64,000 nucleotides of DNA from Microbacterium paraoxydans. Lineage in GTDB: Bacteria > Actinomycetota > Actinomycetes > Actinomycetales > Microbacteriaceae. This document shows positions 18,318 to 25,625 of this stretch, piece by piece. The stretch lies in NCBI RefSeq assembly GCF_018224615.1, contig NZ_JAGTUK010000003.1, positions 1-64,000 on the forward strand, written 5' to 3'. The translations under genes and the position numbers were made by a program. The notes under the pieces were generated by a model. The model saw only the letters and a program-made list of their open reading frames with translations. It did not search any database and was not told the origin of the DNA. Each line of letters begins with the position of its first letter. Position 1 is the first letter of the stretch.

Positions 18318-18773
18318 TCAGGACTCGACGGTGACGTCGAGCACGGCGTCATCGGGTCCGAGGTGCACCGCGGGCCAGTAGCCCTCGGGGAAGTGCTGGC
18401 CGCAGGTGTCGGTGAAGTGCAGCACGACCGTGCCGTCGCTCGCGGCCTCCAGCGTCTCGAGCTGCAGATCGGTGGCGGCATCGGTGAGCTCGTGCGGCTC
18501 CGGCTCGCCGGTGCTGAAGCGCGTGACCACCGCGTCGGTGGCGAGGCGGCGCAGCGTGCTCAGGCGGTCGACGGTGTCGCGCAGCCGGGGGAGCAGCGGC
18601 TCGACCTCGGCGGGCGTCGTCCCCTCCAGCATCAGTTCGAGCGTGCTGCCCTCGACCGGGGTGGAGCCGACGTACCAGTCGTGCGTGAGGACGGTGCCGT
18701 CGGTGAGCTCGGACGTGGCGCGGTGCAGGTCGCCGAGCGCCGGGTCGTGCAGGGGAGGGTGGGGGTCGCTCAT
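18318..18773 (-). CDS. Conserved hypothetical protein (possibly DUF2004-like)
   Basis: 151 aa, acidic, soluble. The C-terminal part has a beta-rich pattern VVLHFTDTCGQHFPEGYWPAV. I do not recognise a catalytic motif. The ATG overlaps the stop of the acetyltransferase gene (ATGA), so the two are co-translated. Confidence 0.7.
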   Translation of the reverse strand: MSDPHPPLHDPALGDLHRATSELTDGTVLTHDWYVGSTPVEGSTLELMLEGTTPAEVEPLLPRLRDTVDRLSTLRRLATDAVVTRFSTGEPEPHELTDAATDLQLETLEAASDGTVVLHFTDTCGQHFPEGYWPAVHLGPDDAVLDVTVES

Positions 18774-19375
18774 GCGTCCACGCTAGCGGTGCGGTCGGAC
18801 AGGTCGAGCGCGACCAGCACCCGTCCGGGCTTCATGACCGTCTGGGCGCGGAACCCGGCGCCGAGGAAAGTGCCGAGCGTGCCGTGGAACAGGTCGTTGG
18901 CGCGCTGCCTGTCGCCGCCGGTGTCGACCGGGTAGCCCTCGACCAGGCGGGCACCGGAACGGCTGGCGTAGTCGACGGCCGCCGCCAGCAGGGCCGCGTT
19001 CAGTCCGGTGCCTCGGTGCTCGCGGCGCACGACGAAGCACGTGACCGCCCACACCGAGGGATCGTCGAAGGGCTCGGTGGTCGCGTTCGCGATGATGCGG
19101 GTGCGCGGGATGCGGGCCTGAGCCGTGCGCGGTCCGATTCGGATCCACCCGGCGGCCTCGCCGTCGACATACGCCACGAGCCCGGGCGGCGGACCCTCGT
19201 CGATCTCGGCCCGGAACAGCTCGGTGCGCTGCGGCGTGGTGGTCGTGTTCCAGTCCTTGTTCGACAGCATCGGCCAGATGCACTGGCAGCTCGCGCCGTC
19301 ACCCCCGCCCGTGAGCGCACGCTGCACGTCATCCCAGCGGTCGGGCGTGGCGAGTTCGGTCGTGATCGTCGGCAT
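18770..19375 (-). CDS. GNAT-family N-acetyltransferase
   Basis: 201 aa. The acetyl-CoA site is recognisable in VWAVTCFVVRREHRGTGLNAALLAAAVDYA (motif A, R-x-x-G-x-G/A), followed by ARLVEGYPVDT and FLGAGFRAQTVM. The N-terminal CQCIWP and WNTTTTPQR pattern occurs in a common actinobacterial GNAT group. Substrate unknown. The start at 19375 is chosen because TACCGT lies 7 nt upstream; earlier in-frame starts would lie in that promoter. Confidence 0.85.
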   Translation of the reverse strand: MPTITTELATPDRWDDVQRALTGGGDGASCQCIWPMLSNKDWNTTTTPQRTELFRAEIDEGPPPGLVAYVDGEAAGWIRIGPRTAQARIPRTRIIANATTEPFDDPSVWAVTCFVVRREHRGTGLNAALLAAAVDYASRSGARLVEGYPVDTGGDRQRANDLFHGTLGTFLGAGFRAQTVMKPGRVLVALDLSDRTASVDA

Positions 19376-19382
19376 GACCGCG

Positions 19383-19388
19383 ACGGTA
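19383..19388 (-). promoter_or_regulatory. -10 box (TACCGT) of a leaderless promoter
   Basis: On the minus strand, TACCGT is followed by 7 nt and ATG 19375. Confidence 0.5.
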
Positions 19389-19483
19389 CGCGGTGGGTCC
19401 GACACCCCGCAACGCCTCGGTTCGCGAGACGGCCTCGGGTACGGCTAAGATAGGGGAGTTGCCTGCGCGAGAGTGCAGAACAA

Positions 19484-19560
<77 letters not shown>

Positions 19561-19565
19561 CAGAG

Positions 19566-19593
19566 GTCCCGGAAACTCAAGGGTTTCCGGGAC
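19566..19593 (+). terminator. Terminator after tRNA-Pro, supplied by the island
   Basis: An 11-bp perfect stem (19566-19576 with 19583-19593) and a 6-nt loop, followed by TTTCT, six bases after the tRNA. A different hairpin stands at the same distance after the right-hand repeat. Confidence 0.75.
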
Positions 19594-19838
19594 TTTCTAG
19601 TTTGTGAGATGTGATCCGGTCATCGAAACCCATCACTTTGACGCTCTCACAGCCTCCTCGGGCTGCCGTGCTCCGGTAGCAGAGCGACCGTGCCGGTTGC
19701 TCCCGGTTCGTGGGTGGGAGCAGGACGCACCTGTTCGATATGGACAGCGAACACAGCCCTACCGGCAACCCCTGGGGAGGGGTCACGATGTCAGATGGCA
19801 CGTACGTCGCCGGGGTCTTGTGTCGCGGCCCCGTTGCT

Positions 19839-20825
19839 CTAGAGCAATCCGCTTGCGCCGCCGAGCGCTCGAACCGCAGCCACGAACTCGGGTAGCGCGA
19901 TCCGCTTGTGTCCGCCTTGAAGTCCTTGGCCAGTGAAGCCCAGATCAACGGGCCTGACTAGGCGCTCACGCGTCGGGACCAACCGAGGTATTGTCCGGTT
20001 CACCCAGGGCCATCTGTTGGCTTCTTCTTCGGGGCGGCCACCTCGTTCCACGATGTACTGCGGGTCGTTCCGCGGCTCGTCGACCACTTCCACAATGGCG
20101 TAGCAGGCGTGCGCTTCTTTCGCATAGATCAGCACCAGATCGCCCGGTGCGAAAGATGGCCGCCTATGTGCGGCACTGGAGAACCAGAACTCGCTGCGCC
20201 ACTGGTTGTACTTCGGTTGGCCGTATTGAGCCTTGACCCAGAGGCTTCTCTCGCGAGCGTCACTGACAAGATCCGCGAGTTCGGAGATATCCTCGTTAAA
20301 TTCGTCTGGCCCGGGAGAAAACTCGACCGCAATGGCGCGCGGCAGTTCGCGTGCCCGGCGGTCGAGGTCGTCGATGTCCTCGCGGGACACCGCAGCGGAT
20401 GCATTCCACCACTCGTCAAGTTGTGTCCAGACGGCGAGGGCATCATCCGGGCGCAGCCGGAGGGACAGCTCAAAGTTCGGATCGGCCGACGCGCCAAGGC
20501 CGGGGCCTGTCAAGTTGGCCGAGCCCATCATGCCAAAGGTCTCGTCAGCTAGGTACGCCTTCGCGTGTAGGCGTCGAGCGTGCCGCACAACAACACCCGC
20601 GTCCGTGAGGGAGCGCAGCCCATCAGTAGAGAGATAACCGCCAGCAGCAGCCGCCGCGTCCAGCCGGGTGATCAGCGACCAAGTGGCGGTGGAGGTGCGT
20701 GCAATGCTGGCGAGTTGCTTGGCGATGCGGATGCTGATGAACGGGCTCGCCAGGCGGACCTGATCCGAAGCTGCTCGGAGCGCGTCCATCAGTTCGGGTT
20801 CGGCAATCGTCAGCAAGCTCGTCAC
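19839..20825 (-). CDS. Phospholipase D-like nuclease with C-terminal PUA/EVE-like domain
   Basis: 328 aa. Residues ~1-150 form one PLD half with a complete HKD motif: His87, Lys89, Asp94, and GSAN at 101-104. A single motif implies an active dimer, as in Nuc and BfiI-type nucleases. Residues ~194-310 resemble a PUA-like/EVE or ASCH fold (FAPGDLVLIYAKEAHACYAI, WPWVNRTIP), a class often used to bind modified bases in DNA. Such a fusion suggests restriction of modified or foreign DNA, which is inference. GTG 20825 lies 7 nt after TACTGT, consistent with a leaderless start. First gene of the island after the tRNA. Confidence 0.72.
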   Translation of the reverse strand: MTSLLTIAEPELMDALRAASDQVRLASPFISIRIAKQLASIARTSTATWSLITRLDAAAAAGGYLSTDGLRSLTDAGVVVRHARRLHAKAYLADETFGMMGSANLTGPGLGASADPNFELSLRLRPDDALAVWTQLDEWWNASAAVSREDIDDLDRRARELPRAIAVEFSPGPDEFNEDISELADLVSDARERSLWVKAQYGQPKYNQWRSEFWFSSAAHRRPSFAPGDLVLIYAKEAHACYAIVEVVDEPRNDPQYIVERGGRPEEEANRWPWVNRTIPRLVPTRERLVRPVDLGFTGQGLQGGHKRIALPEFVAAVRALGGASGLL

Positions 20826-20832
20826 AGCTGTA

Positions 20833-20838
20833 ACAGTA
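20833..20838 (-). promoter_or_regulatory. -10 box (TACTGT) for the PLD-like gene
   Basis: On the minus strand, TACTGT then 7 nt then GTG 20825. Confidence 0.45.
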
Positions 20839-21039
20839 GCGAACTGTCAACCTCGCGCCCGGCTCCGGTCTCATGCCGTCAGTGCCCCAAGCTGGGACCG
20901 CTGCGTGCGCAGCGAACCGTCGTACCGGTGGCGCTCGTCATCGGCTGACATCCGATCGGTGTCCAATTGCCGCCGCGGGATTCAAACCGGGTCCGTATCC
21001 GCGCGTCGCGGCTGTTGTGCCTAGCTCTCTTGAATCGGA
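20839..21039. other. Non-coding gap in the island
   Basis: Together with 21040-21159 this makes a 334-bp gap between the PLD gene and the next ORF. Apart from the PLD promoter and the remnant HTH described next, I see no convincing gene here. Confidence 0.5.
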
Positions 21040-21160
21040 TCAGGCTGACTTCCGAGTGGGGATTGGCCATGGCCTGCTTCATTGCGTTGTCCCGAATCAG
21101 TTTCATCGCAGTGGGACGCGAGACCCCATGGCATCACCGGCGGCTCGCTGATCACCGCGA
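21040..21160 (-). pseudogene. Remnant of an excisionase/antitoxin-type HTH gene
   Basis: On the minus strand the peptide GVSRPTAMKLIRD reads in one frame (ending near 21070), while DQRAAGDAMG reads just upstream in another. Joined, they give the AA-LGVSRPT-KLI signature of MerR-like excisionase or antitoxin DNA-binding domains, so a frameshift seems to have broken the gene. The rest of the reading frame to 20879 looks unrelated. The signal is short. Confidence 0.3.
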
Positions 21161-21504
21161 TGCGCACGTGGTTTGACTATGCGATCATTTCGCTCCAGCA
21201 GGGCGAGACCGAGGAACCGGCGGGCGTGAGCGTCAAGCCCATCAAGCTCAAGGCCACGCGGACCCAAGTCCTCGGTCGGCTCCGCGACGCCTCGGCGCGC
21301 CTCGAGAAGTCCGACGAGCTCGATCAGGCCGGCTTCCCCGTTCTGGCGTGCAAGGAGCTCGCCGACATGTTCAACGACCCGAACATGCTTCCGGCCCCGG
21401 CGCACGCTGACCTGCTCTGCGAGGGCGCGCGCTTCCATGCGAAGCCCTGGAGTACGTTCGGTGCGCCGACGCTGATCACGTCAACGCCGGCCGCACAGCG
21501 GTGA
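21160..21504 (+). CDS. Hypothetical protein
   Basis: 114 aa, not recognised. Soluble, with helical segments TRTQVLGRLRDASARLEKSDE and ACKELADMFNDPNM. No Shine-Dalgarno sequence is clear. It stops 18 bp before the E2-like remnant and may belong to the same decayed operon, or be a fragment itself. Confidence 0.4.
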   Translation: MRTWFDYAIISLQQGETEEPAGVSVKPIKLKATRTQVLGRLRDASARLEKSDELDQAGFPVLACKELADMFNDPNMLPAPAHADLLCEGARFHAKPWSTFGAPTLITSTPAAQR

Positions 21505-21522
21505 CGCCCGTACGGTCTTGGG

Positions 21523-22029
21523 GTGAACGATGAGCTGTCCGGGGGCGCCTCAGGCTGCCCTGTCCGAGTCGCTGGGTGCGCGCCAGTTCGAGCCGTGGGC
21601 GGGCAGCCGGGCAGGATGGATCTTCCCGCTCGAACGGGACGCGCGTCGGCAGTACGGGGCACAGCTTCGACGCATCGAGCGCCCGAACGTGCTCTCTACA
21701 TCGTGGATGTCCCTGTCACCGCGCGTTCAGAGCGGGTTCGGGTGGAGTTTCACCGGTACGCGCCGTACCCGACCTACAACCGCGCCTCGTCCGACTACCT
21801 GCGAGTTTTCGCCAACGTCGGAGCCGAGTCGCCGCACCGCATGCTGGATGACAGCCTGTGCCTGTATCACCCGTCCGACTCCGTCGAGCAGAGGTGGACG
21901 CCTGACTAGGGGCTCGCTGAGCTGCTGCACCTTGCCGCGCGGCACCTCTTCGCTGAGGGCTACTGACGATCCAGCAACCACCGCTGGCCGTCGGACGAGG
22001 CGCCGCACGGTCTGGAGGAAGTCGCCTGA
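21523..22029 (+). pseudogene. Decayed ubiquitin-conjugating-enzyme (E2)-like gene
   Basis: From ~21690 the frame gives VDVPVTARSERVRVEFHRY, then SPHRMLDDSLCLYHPSDS, then WTPD followed by TAG (21907-21909), GLAELLHLAARHLFAEGY, TGA (21964-21966) and HRWPSDEAPHGLEEVA before the true end (22027-22029). Coding similarity continues across both stops. Upstream, FPLERDARRQYGAQLRRI lies in a different frame (~21630-21690), implying a frameshift. The LCLYHP segment with a downstream HLF-E-YWR helix and WP-EAPHG ending resembles bacterial E2-like proteins of ubiquitin-like or CBASS-type systems; Cys in LCLY would be catalytic. The E2 assignment is by pattern only. Confidence 0.5.
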
Positions 22030-22553
22030 TGCAGTGCATGACGATCCTCAGCGCCTGCTTCTGGCTATCGGAAGCGGGTGCCGCCATCGTAGCGACGTCC
22101 ATCGCCGCAGGTATCGCGGTCGGCGGGTACATCTGGCAACAGCGTCAGACCCGCGCAGACAAGCGGGCAATCATGTACAGCGAAGCTCTTCGTGCGGTGG
22201 AGGACTGCGCGGAAGCGCCGTTCCTGGTGCGGCGACGTCAGGGGAAGGACGCTCGAGCGGCGGTCAACACGCAGATCAGCGAGATCCAGTCCAGACCCGC
22301 GCTGAGTGCGGCTCTTCTTATGATCTCGGCGAACACGCACATCTCGGCTGAATACGACAACCTCGTCACGATCACGAAGGGGACCGCGAGTCCGGCCATG
22401 ACTGACGCATGGAAGTCGCGCCGACTCCGTCGCGGCTCGGAAGTTCCATGCCCGTCGCCGTACGACCGAAGCCCGATCCTGAAGGCACGCGAGCGGTACC
22501 TCGTGGCAATCCGTCGACATGATCGCGTCGCATCGCGTCTCGCAAACGGCTAG
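22029..22553 (+). CDS. Single-pass membrane protein coupled to the E2-like remnant
   Basis: 174 aa. One N-terminal membrane helix (~12-34, AGAAIVATSIAAGIAVGGYIW) followed by a basic, helical cytoplasmic part (RADKRAIMYSEALRAVEDCAE, RRRQGKDARAAVNTQISEIQSR). Its ATG overlaps the final TGA of the E2-like remnant (TGATG), so the two were an operon. I do not recognise the family; a membrane partner or effector is possible. ATG 22038 is an alternative start. Confidence 0.55.
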   Translation: MQCMTILSACFWLSEAGAAIVATSIAAGIAVGGYIWQQRQTRADKRAIMYSEALRAVEDCAEAPFLVRRRQGKDARAAVNTQISEIQSRPALSAALLMISANTHISAEYDNLVTITKGTASPAMTDAWKSRRLRRGSEVPCPSPYDRSPILKARERYLVAIRRHDRVASRLANG

Positions 22554-22858
22554 GCCCGGGTGCTGATGGTGAGTGCGGCGCCCGCCGCTGACATGACCGT
22601 CCGTCGCCCCTGGGACAGTGGATCAGCGGTCAGTCGTCAGCGATTGCACTCTCGTCGCCGACATTGGCCGCCGGGCAGGAGCGGTGGTGGTCGGGAGCCC
22701 GAAGGCACGCGCACAGGGATCTCCAGCACAGGGGGTCGTCGCGCACCCGCTCTGAGGCCGGGCATACCCTAGGGTCGCGTCCGGCACAGCCGCGCCTTTG
22801 CGAGCCCGACTGCCACGTTGGCGCGCGCACCCCATCGCAGGCGCAGCGGACTCCACGG
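22554..22858. other. Intergenic spacer before the mCpol operon
   Basis: About 300 bp without a convincing gene on either strand. It contains the palindrome TACCCTAGGGT near 22766 and the -10 region of the mCpol gene at its end. Confidence 0.5.
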
Positions 22859-22864
22859 TAGCCT
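22859..22864 (+). promoter_or_regulatory. -10 box (TAGCCT) for the mCpol operon
   Basis: TAGCCT, 6 nt, then GTG 22871, with no ribosome-binding site: a leaderless promoter arrangement. Confidence 0.5.
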
Positions 22865-22870
22865 CAACCT

Positions 22871-23257
22871 GTGAATAGCGCAGACCATACTGATTCGTTC
22901 CTCTACTTCGACGGCGACGACGTCGGCGCTGGCATCGAGTTGATGCTCCTAGAGGACAACCTGGTCGGAGCGGCAAAACTCAGCACTCGAATTTCGGGCG
23001 CCATCTCGATGCTGTCCTCCGCGCTCGAGCTCGAACTGGCCGCGGAGGTTGTCTTTGCTGCCGGCGACGACGTGCTCGCCCACACCACCCGGCCCGTCGT
23101 TGCAGACGATGTTGAACGGCTTCGTCAGGAGTTCCGCGAACGCTCAGGACTGACAATCTCCTGCGGTGTCGCAGACTCACCCGGTGGAGCGACGCGTCAA
23201 CTCCACCTGGCGAAACTCCGAGGAAAGAATCGTGCGGAGGTCGCGACCGTTGGCTAG
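22871..23257 (+). CDS. mCpol: minimal CRISPR polymerase (cyclic oligonucleotide synthase)
   Basis: 128 aa, about the size of one Cas10/GGDEF-type palm and nothing else. FDGDDVG (13-19) gives the first metal-binding strand; AAGDDVL (63-69) is the second, the counterpart of Cas10 GGDD with the first Gly replaced by Ala; LTISCGVA (94-101) and LAKLRGKNR (113-121) match the late strand and the Lys/Gly motif that contacts the triphosphate. Known mCpol proteins make cyclic di- or oligonucleotides and pair with nucleotide-sensing membrane effectors (Panoptes-type immunity). Both metal sites are intact, so activity is expected. Its TAG lies inside the start region of the effector gene. No cas genes are nearby. 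Confidence 0.85.
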   Translation: MNSADHTDSFLYFDGDDVGAGIELMLLEDNLVGAAKLSTRISGAISMLSSALELELAAEVVFAAGDDVLAHTTRPVVADDVERLRQEFRERSGLTISCGVADSPGGATRQLHLAKLRGKNRAEVATVG

Positions 23258-24005
23258 CCGCCTTGTACTACTCGCGTCGTCGCCGACCCCGGACGTGTAC
23301 TTCAATGTCATAGCCCACAACGCGCGTCAGGGTGTTCGAGAGTTCATAGTTGCTGTGGTCGGGGCTCCCGGTGGAGATGCTCCACAGGCAAAGATCAACC
23401 TCGAGAGAAAATTCAGCGACTTTATCGCCGCGCTGAGGGACTCTAACTATATTTCCACCATCGACGGTTCCGCAGGTCCTGCCGCGCCCCTGGCGGAGCC
23501 CACAGCGATGAAGCAGTTCTTTGACGACCTAAATTGGGGATCACTCGACGTATTCTTTCAAACAATCGAGGAAGCGGATTTGCGAGACTTCCTAGCTGAG
23601 CAGCGTCGTCTCGGTGCGGCATTCGATGTCACCGCCTGCAGGAACAAGGAACTGGCTGGTGCAGTGGCTTGGCTTGTCTCTCGAGGCGGTTCACCCATCC
23701 ATTCCTTCGAGCTGCGCAAGCGGATGACGCACACGGAGACCGATCTGTTGCCCTACCTAAAAAGCTCCGATTACGCATATCCAGACCTATCCAGTTCGCG
23801 TCTTATCCGGAGCGCCACTAGACGAGTGAATCTAGGAACCATCCACAAGACGTGGTTCTGGGTGATCTCGGTGGTTGTCGCCGTCATAGTGGGAGGTCTC
23901 ACAATCTGGCTACCCGAGCAGATCGCGACGCCCGTGTTCGCAGCGGCGGCGACATTCGCCACAATCATGTCCGCGGTCGGACTCTTGGTTCGCTACCCTG
24001 ACTAG
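23250..24005 (+). CDS. CARF-like sensor with two C-terminal membrane helices, partner of mCpol
   Basis: 251 aa from TTG 23250. N-terminal Rossmann/CARF-like domain (~1-160): first strand RLVLLASSPTPDVYFNV, EFIVAVVGAP, and FDVTACRNKELAGAVAWL (from 125), which matches the CARF strand-D-T-K-helix signature. TM1 ~201-220 and TM2 ~229-247 are separated by a short loop (LPEQIATP). CGGAGG at 23235-23240, nine bases before TTG 23250, and an 8-bp overlap with mCpol support this start; GTG 23232 and GTG 23166 are alternatives. It probably binds the mCpol product and permeabilises the membrane when the ligand is lost or changed. Whether ligand opens or silences it cannot be read from sequence. Confidence 0.78.
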   Translation: MASRLVLLASSPTPDVYFNVIAHNARQGVREFIVAVVGAPGGDAPQAKINLERKFSDFIAALRDSNYISTIDGSAGPAAPLAEPTAMKQFFDDLNWGSLDVFFQTIEEADLRDFLAEQRRLGAAFDVTACRNKELAGAVAWLVSRGGSPIHSFELRKRMTHTETDLLPYLKSSDYAYPDLSSSRLIRSATRRVNLGTIHKTWFWVISVVVAVIVGGLTIWLPEQIATPVFAAAATFATIMSAVGLLVRYPD

Positions 24006-24225
24006 CCTTGCGGCTTTGTCGTGGCAACTACCGTGCCAGAGGCGACCGATTCATCGAGAGCGTCCCTACCTTGCGGGTCCACTCCGGTCCAGCTCTGAGC
24101 TGACGCAGCGGAAGCGGTCGACGTCATGGACTGCACGCAGCCCGGTAGATCAGCGAGCGCGATCGGCGCAACCCTCGAAGGCTCGAGCCGGTCACGCGAT
24201 CGGTGCGTGTCTCAATCGCAGCCGA
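24006..24225. other. Convergent spacer after the mCpol operon
   Basis: 220 bp between the effector stop and the end of the minus-strand pair. No gene or clear hairpin recognised. Confidence 0.45.
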
Positions 24226-24876
24226 CTAGGTTTCGAGCTCGGAGAGGATCTCTTTGGCGACTTCCGGATAGCGCCGTATGGCCGCGCGCAGTTGACGTCG
24301 TTGGAAGTCGCGTCGCCCATCATCGACGACGTCTCGCCAATCTTCCCTGTGGCTTGTGATCCCCTCGCGGGCCAAGAACTCGATGACGTCTTCGAGTGAA
24401 GGACGGAAGCGACGCGGGCCAACTGGCAAGTGCAAACGCTGGAGCGATCGGTTAGGCGATACTTCTTCCCACTCAGCGCTCGTTGCCGCAACCTGCAAGT
24501 GCGCCTCTGGATAGTCGTCGGCTTTGTTGCGCTCGTAATCGACGTGCAGCAGTTCGCGGCTCATCTCTTGATCGAGAGCCAGAGCCACGACCGAGTTCTG
24601 AACCATCAGGTAGTTTCGCTCGTCGTCCGCGCGAAGGCGATAGGAGATGACCATATAGACGAGCGGACGGTCGGGCGCACGCAGGAGAGGAAATCCAATC
24701 CGAGGTGCGAGGTCGTGCTTCGAAGCCCCCACCCCGACATAGGCGGTTCCTTCTGCTGGGACATGCACTGCGGAAAGGCGAACACCGTCGGCAACCGTCT
24801 TGTTGAGGGTGTTACTCATCTGGGCAGCGAAATCACGCGCGGCCGCAGGCAAGTCAAATAGTCGACGCTGGATCAA
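24226..24876 (-). CDS. Unknown protein, second gene of an overlapping pair
   Basis: 216 aa from TTG 24876. Mixed alpha/beta, with segments LPAAARDFAAQMSNTLNKTV, AYVGVGASKHDLAPRIGFPLL and a basic helical C terminus DFQRRQLRAAIRRYPEVAKEI. No membrane segment and no motif I can name. It overlaps the stop of the upstream small gene by 23 bp, the layout typical of toxin-antitoxin or other two-component accessory pairs. ATG 24819 is an alternative start but would remove conserved-looking sequence. Confidence 0.6.
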   Translation of the reverse strand: MIQRRLFDLPAAARDFAAQMSNTLNKTVADGVRLSAVHVPAEGTAYVGVGASKHDLAPRIGFPLLRAPDRPLVYMVISYRLRADDERNYLMVQNSVVALALDQEMSRELLHVDYERNKADDYPEAHLQVAATSAEWEEVSPNRSLQRLHLPVGPRRFRPSLEDVIEFLAREGITSHREDWRDVVDDGRRDFQRRQLRAAIRRYPEVAKEILSELET

Positions 24877-25054
24877 GGGCCGAAACGATCACCCATGCGA
24901 GGCGCGCGCTAAGGCTATGAAAATCGCCAGCACGCGCTTGGTCGCGTAGTTCGGCCTCGGTCACCCCGGCTCGATCGAGCGCCGCTTGTGCTGCGACGCG
25001 AACATCGTCGACCGACGCTTCCTCGACTGGATAGTCCAGCGTGGATGGACTCAT
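24854..25054 (-). CDS. Small antitoxin-sized protein, first gene of an overlapping pair
   Basis: 66 aa. Helical, with AAQAALDRAGVTEAELRDQA and SLSARLAWVIVSAL. ATG 25054 has a strong ribosome-binding site (GAGGAGGGCGAAG) just upstream, so the longer in-frame extension is discarded. Size, order and overlap fit an antitoxin followed by a larger partner, but no family is recognised. Confidence 0.6.
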   Translation of the reverse strand: MSPSTLDYPVEEASVDDVRVAAQAALDRAGVTEAELRDQARAGDFHSLSARLAWVIVSALDPASTI

Positions 25055-25625
25055 CTTCGCCCTCCTCGGGTTCGATAGTGACACATCTACTCTGCCAGGG
25101 GCCTCAGACACCGCTTTGTTGCAGTCGAGAGTCTCCTTGGCAGTCGCTCGCAGAACGGTGGCGGAGCGTGCGTGGAATCGCGTCATGAGTCCTGGGTTGT
25201 CTTTGCGCGGGCAGGAAAGGGTCGCGCGTGGCGTCTAGTGCGCGTACGCACCGCTCGATGCTTTGCGCGGTAGCGACTCCCTACGCGCATGACCACCGAC
25301 GCTTGTCGGGTCGAGGCATTCCAAACGCGCTGAGCCGTCCCTCAGCCTCCTGAACCCGAACGACTCCATGCAACTTGACATCGTGCGCGATGGCCACCGA
25401 TCAGTGATCCGCCACTCCATCCTGATCCCGCTCGAGGCCGCCAATTGTTCTTGGCGTGGTCTGGCCTGACCCATCAGGAACCCACCTGAATCACCCGCTA
25501 CGACCTGCCACCAACCGGCTACACTCGTGCCAAGCGAACCGCCCGGTTCCCTGTAAACACAAGGGAATCCGCGAGTTCCCGAGACGATCGGCGGAGACCG
25601 GAAATCGACCGGATCCTCCAAGGGG
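25055..25625. other. Right end of the island, no gene recognised
   Basis: 571 bp up to the right boundary repeat. The reading frames here have no recognisable domain or ribosome-binding site. This is where an integrase would be expected, and none is seen. A weak inverted repeat, TTCCCT/AGGGAA, flanks GTAAACACA near 25550-25571. Confidence 0.5.

Noticed and set aside
19740..19895. Short plus-strand frame starting MDSEHSPTGNPWGG after the tRNA
   Set aside because: No ribosome-binding site. It overlaps the end of the PLD gene on the other strand and has no recognisable family.
21530..22351. 273-codon plus-strand frame
   Set aside because: Only its first part resembles protein (and belongs to the frameshifted E2-like gene); the rest is low-complexity Arg/Ser shadow sequence over another gene.
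22871..23257. Type III CRISPR Cas10 fragment
   Set aside because: The protein is a complete minimal palm with its own start and partner. There is no HD domain, Csm/Cmr gene or array in the window.
22871..23257. GGDEF diguanylate cyclase
   Set aside because: Too short for a GGDEF domain, lacks the RxxD inhibitory site, and the order of motifs with LAKLRGKNR fits mCpol better.
24016..24399. 127-codon plus-strand frame after the effector gene
   Set aside because: Mostly antisense to the 24226-24876 gene, with no start signal.
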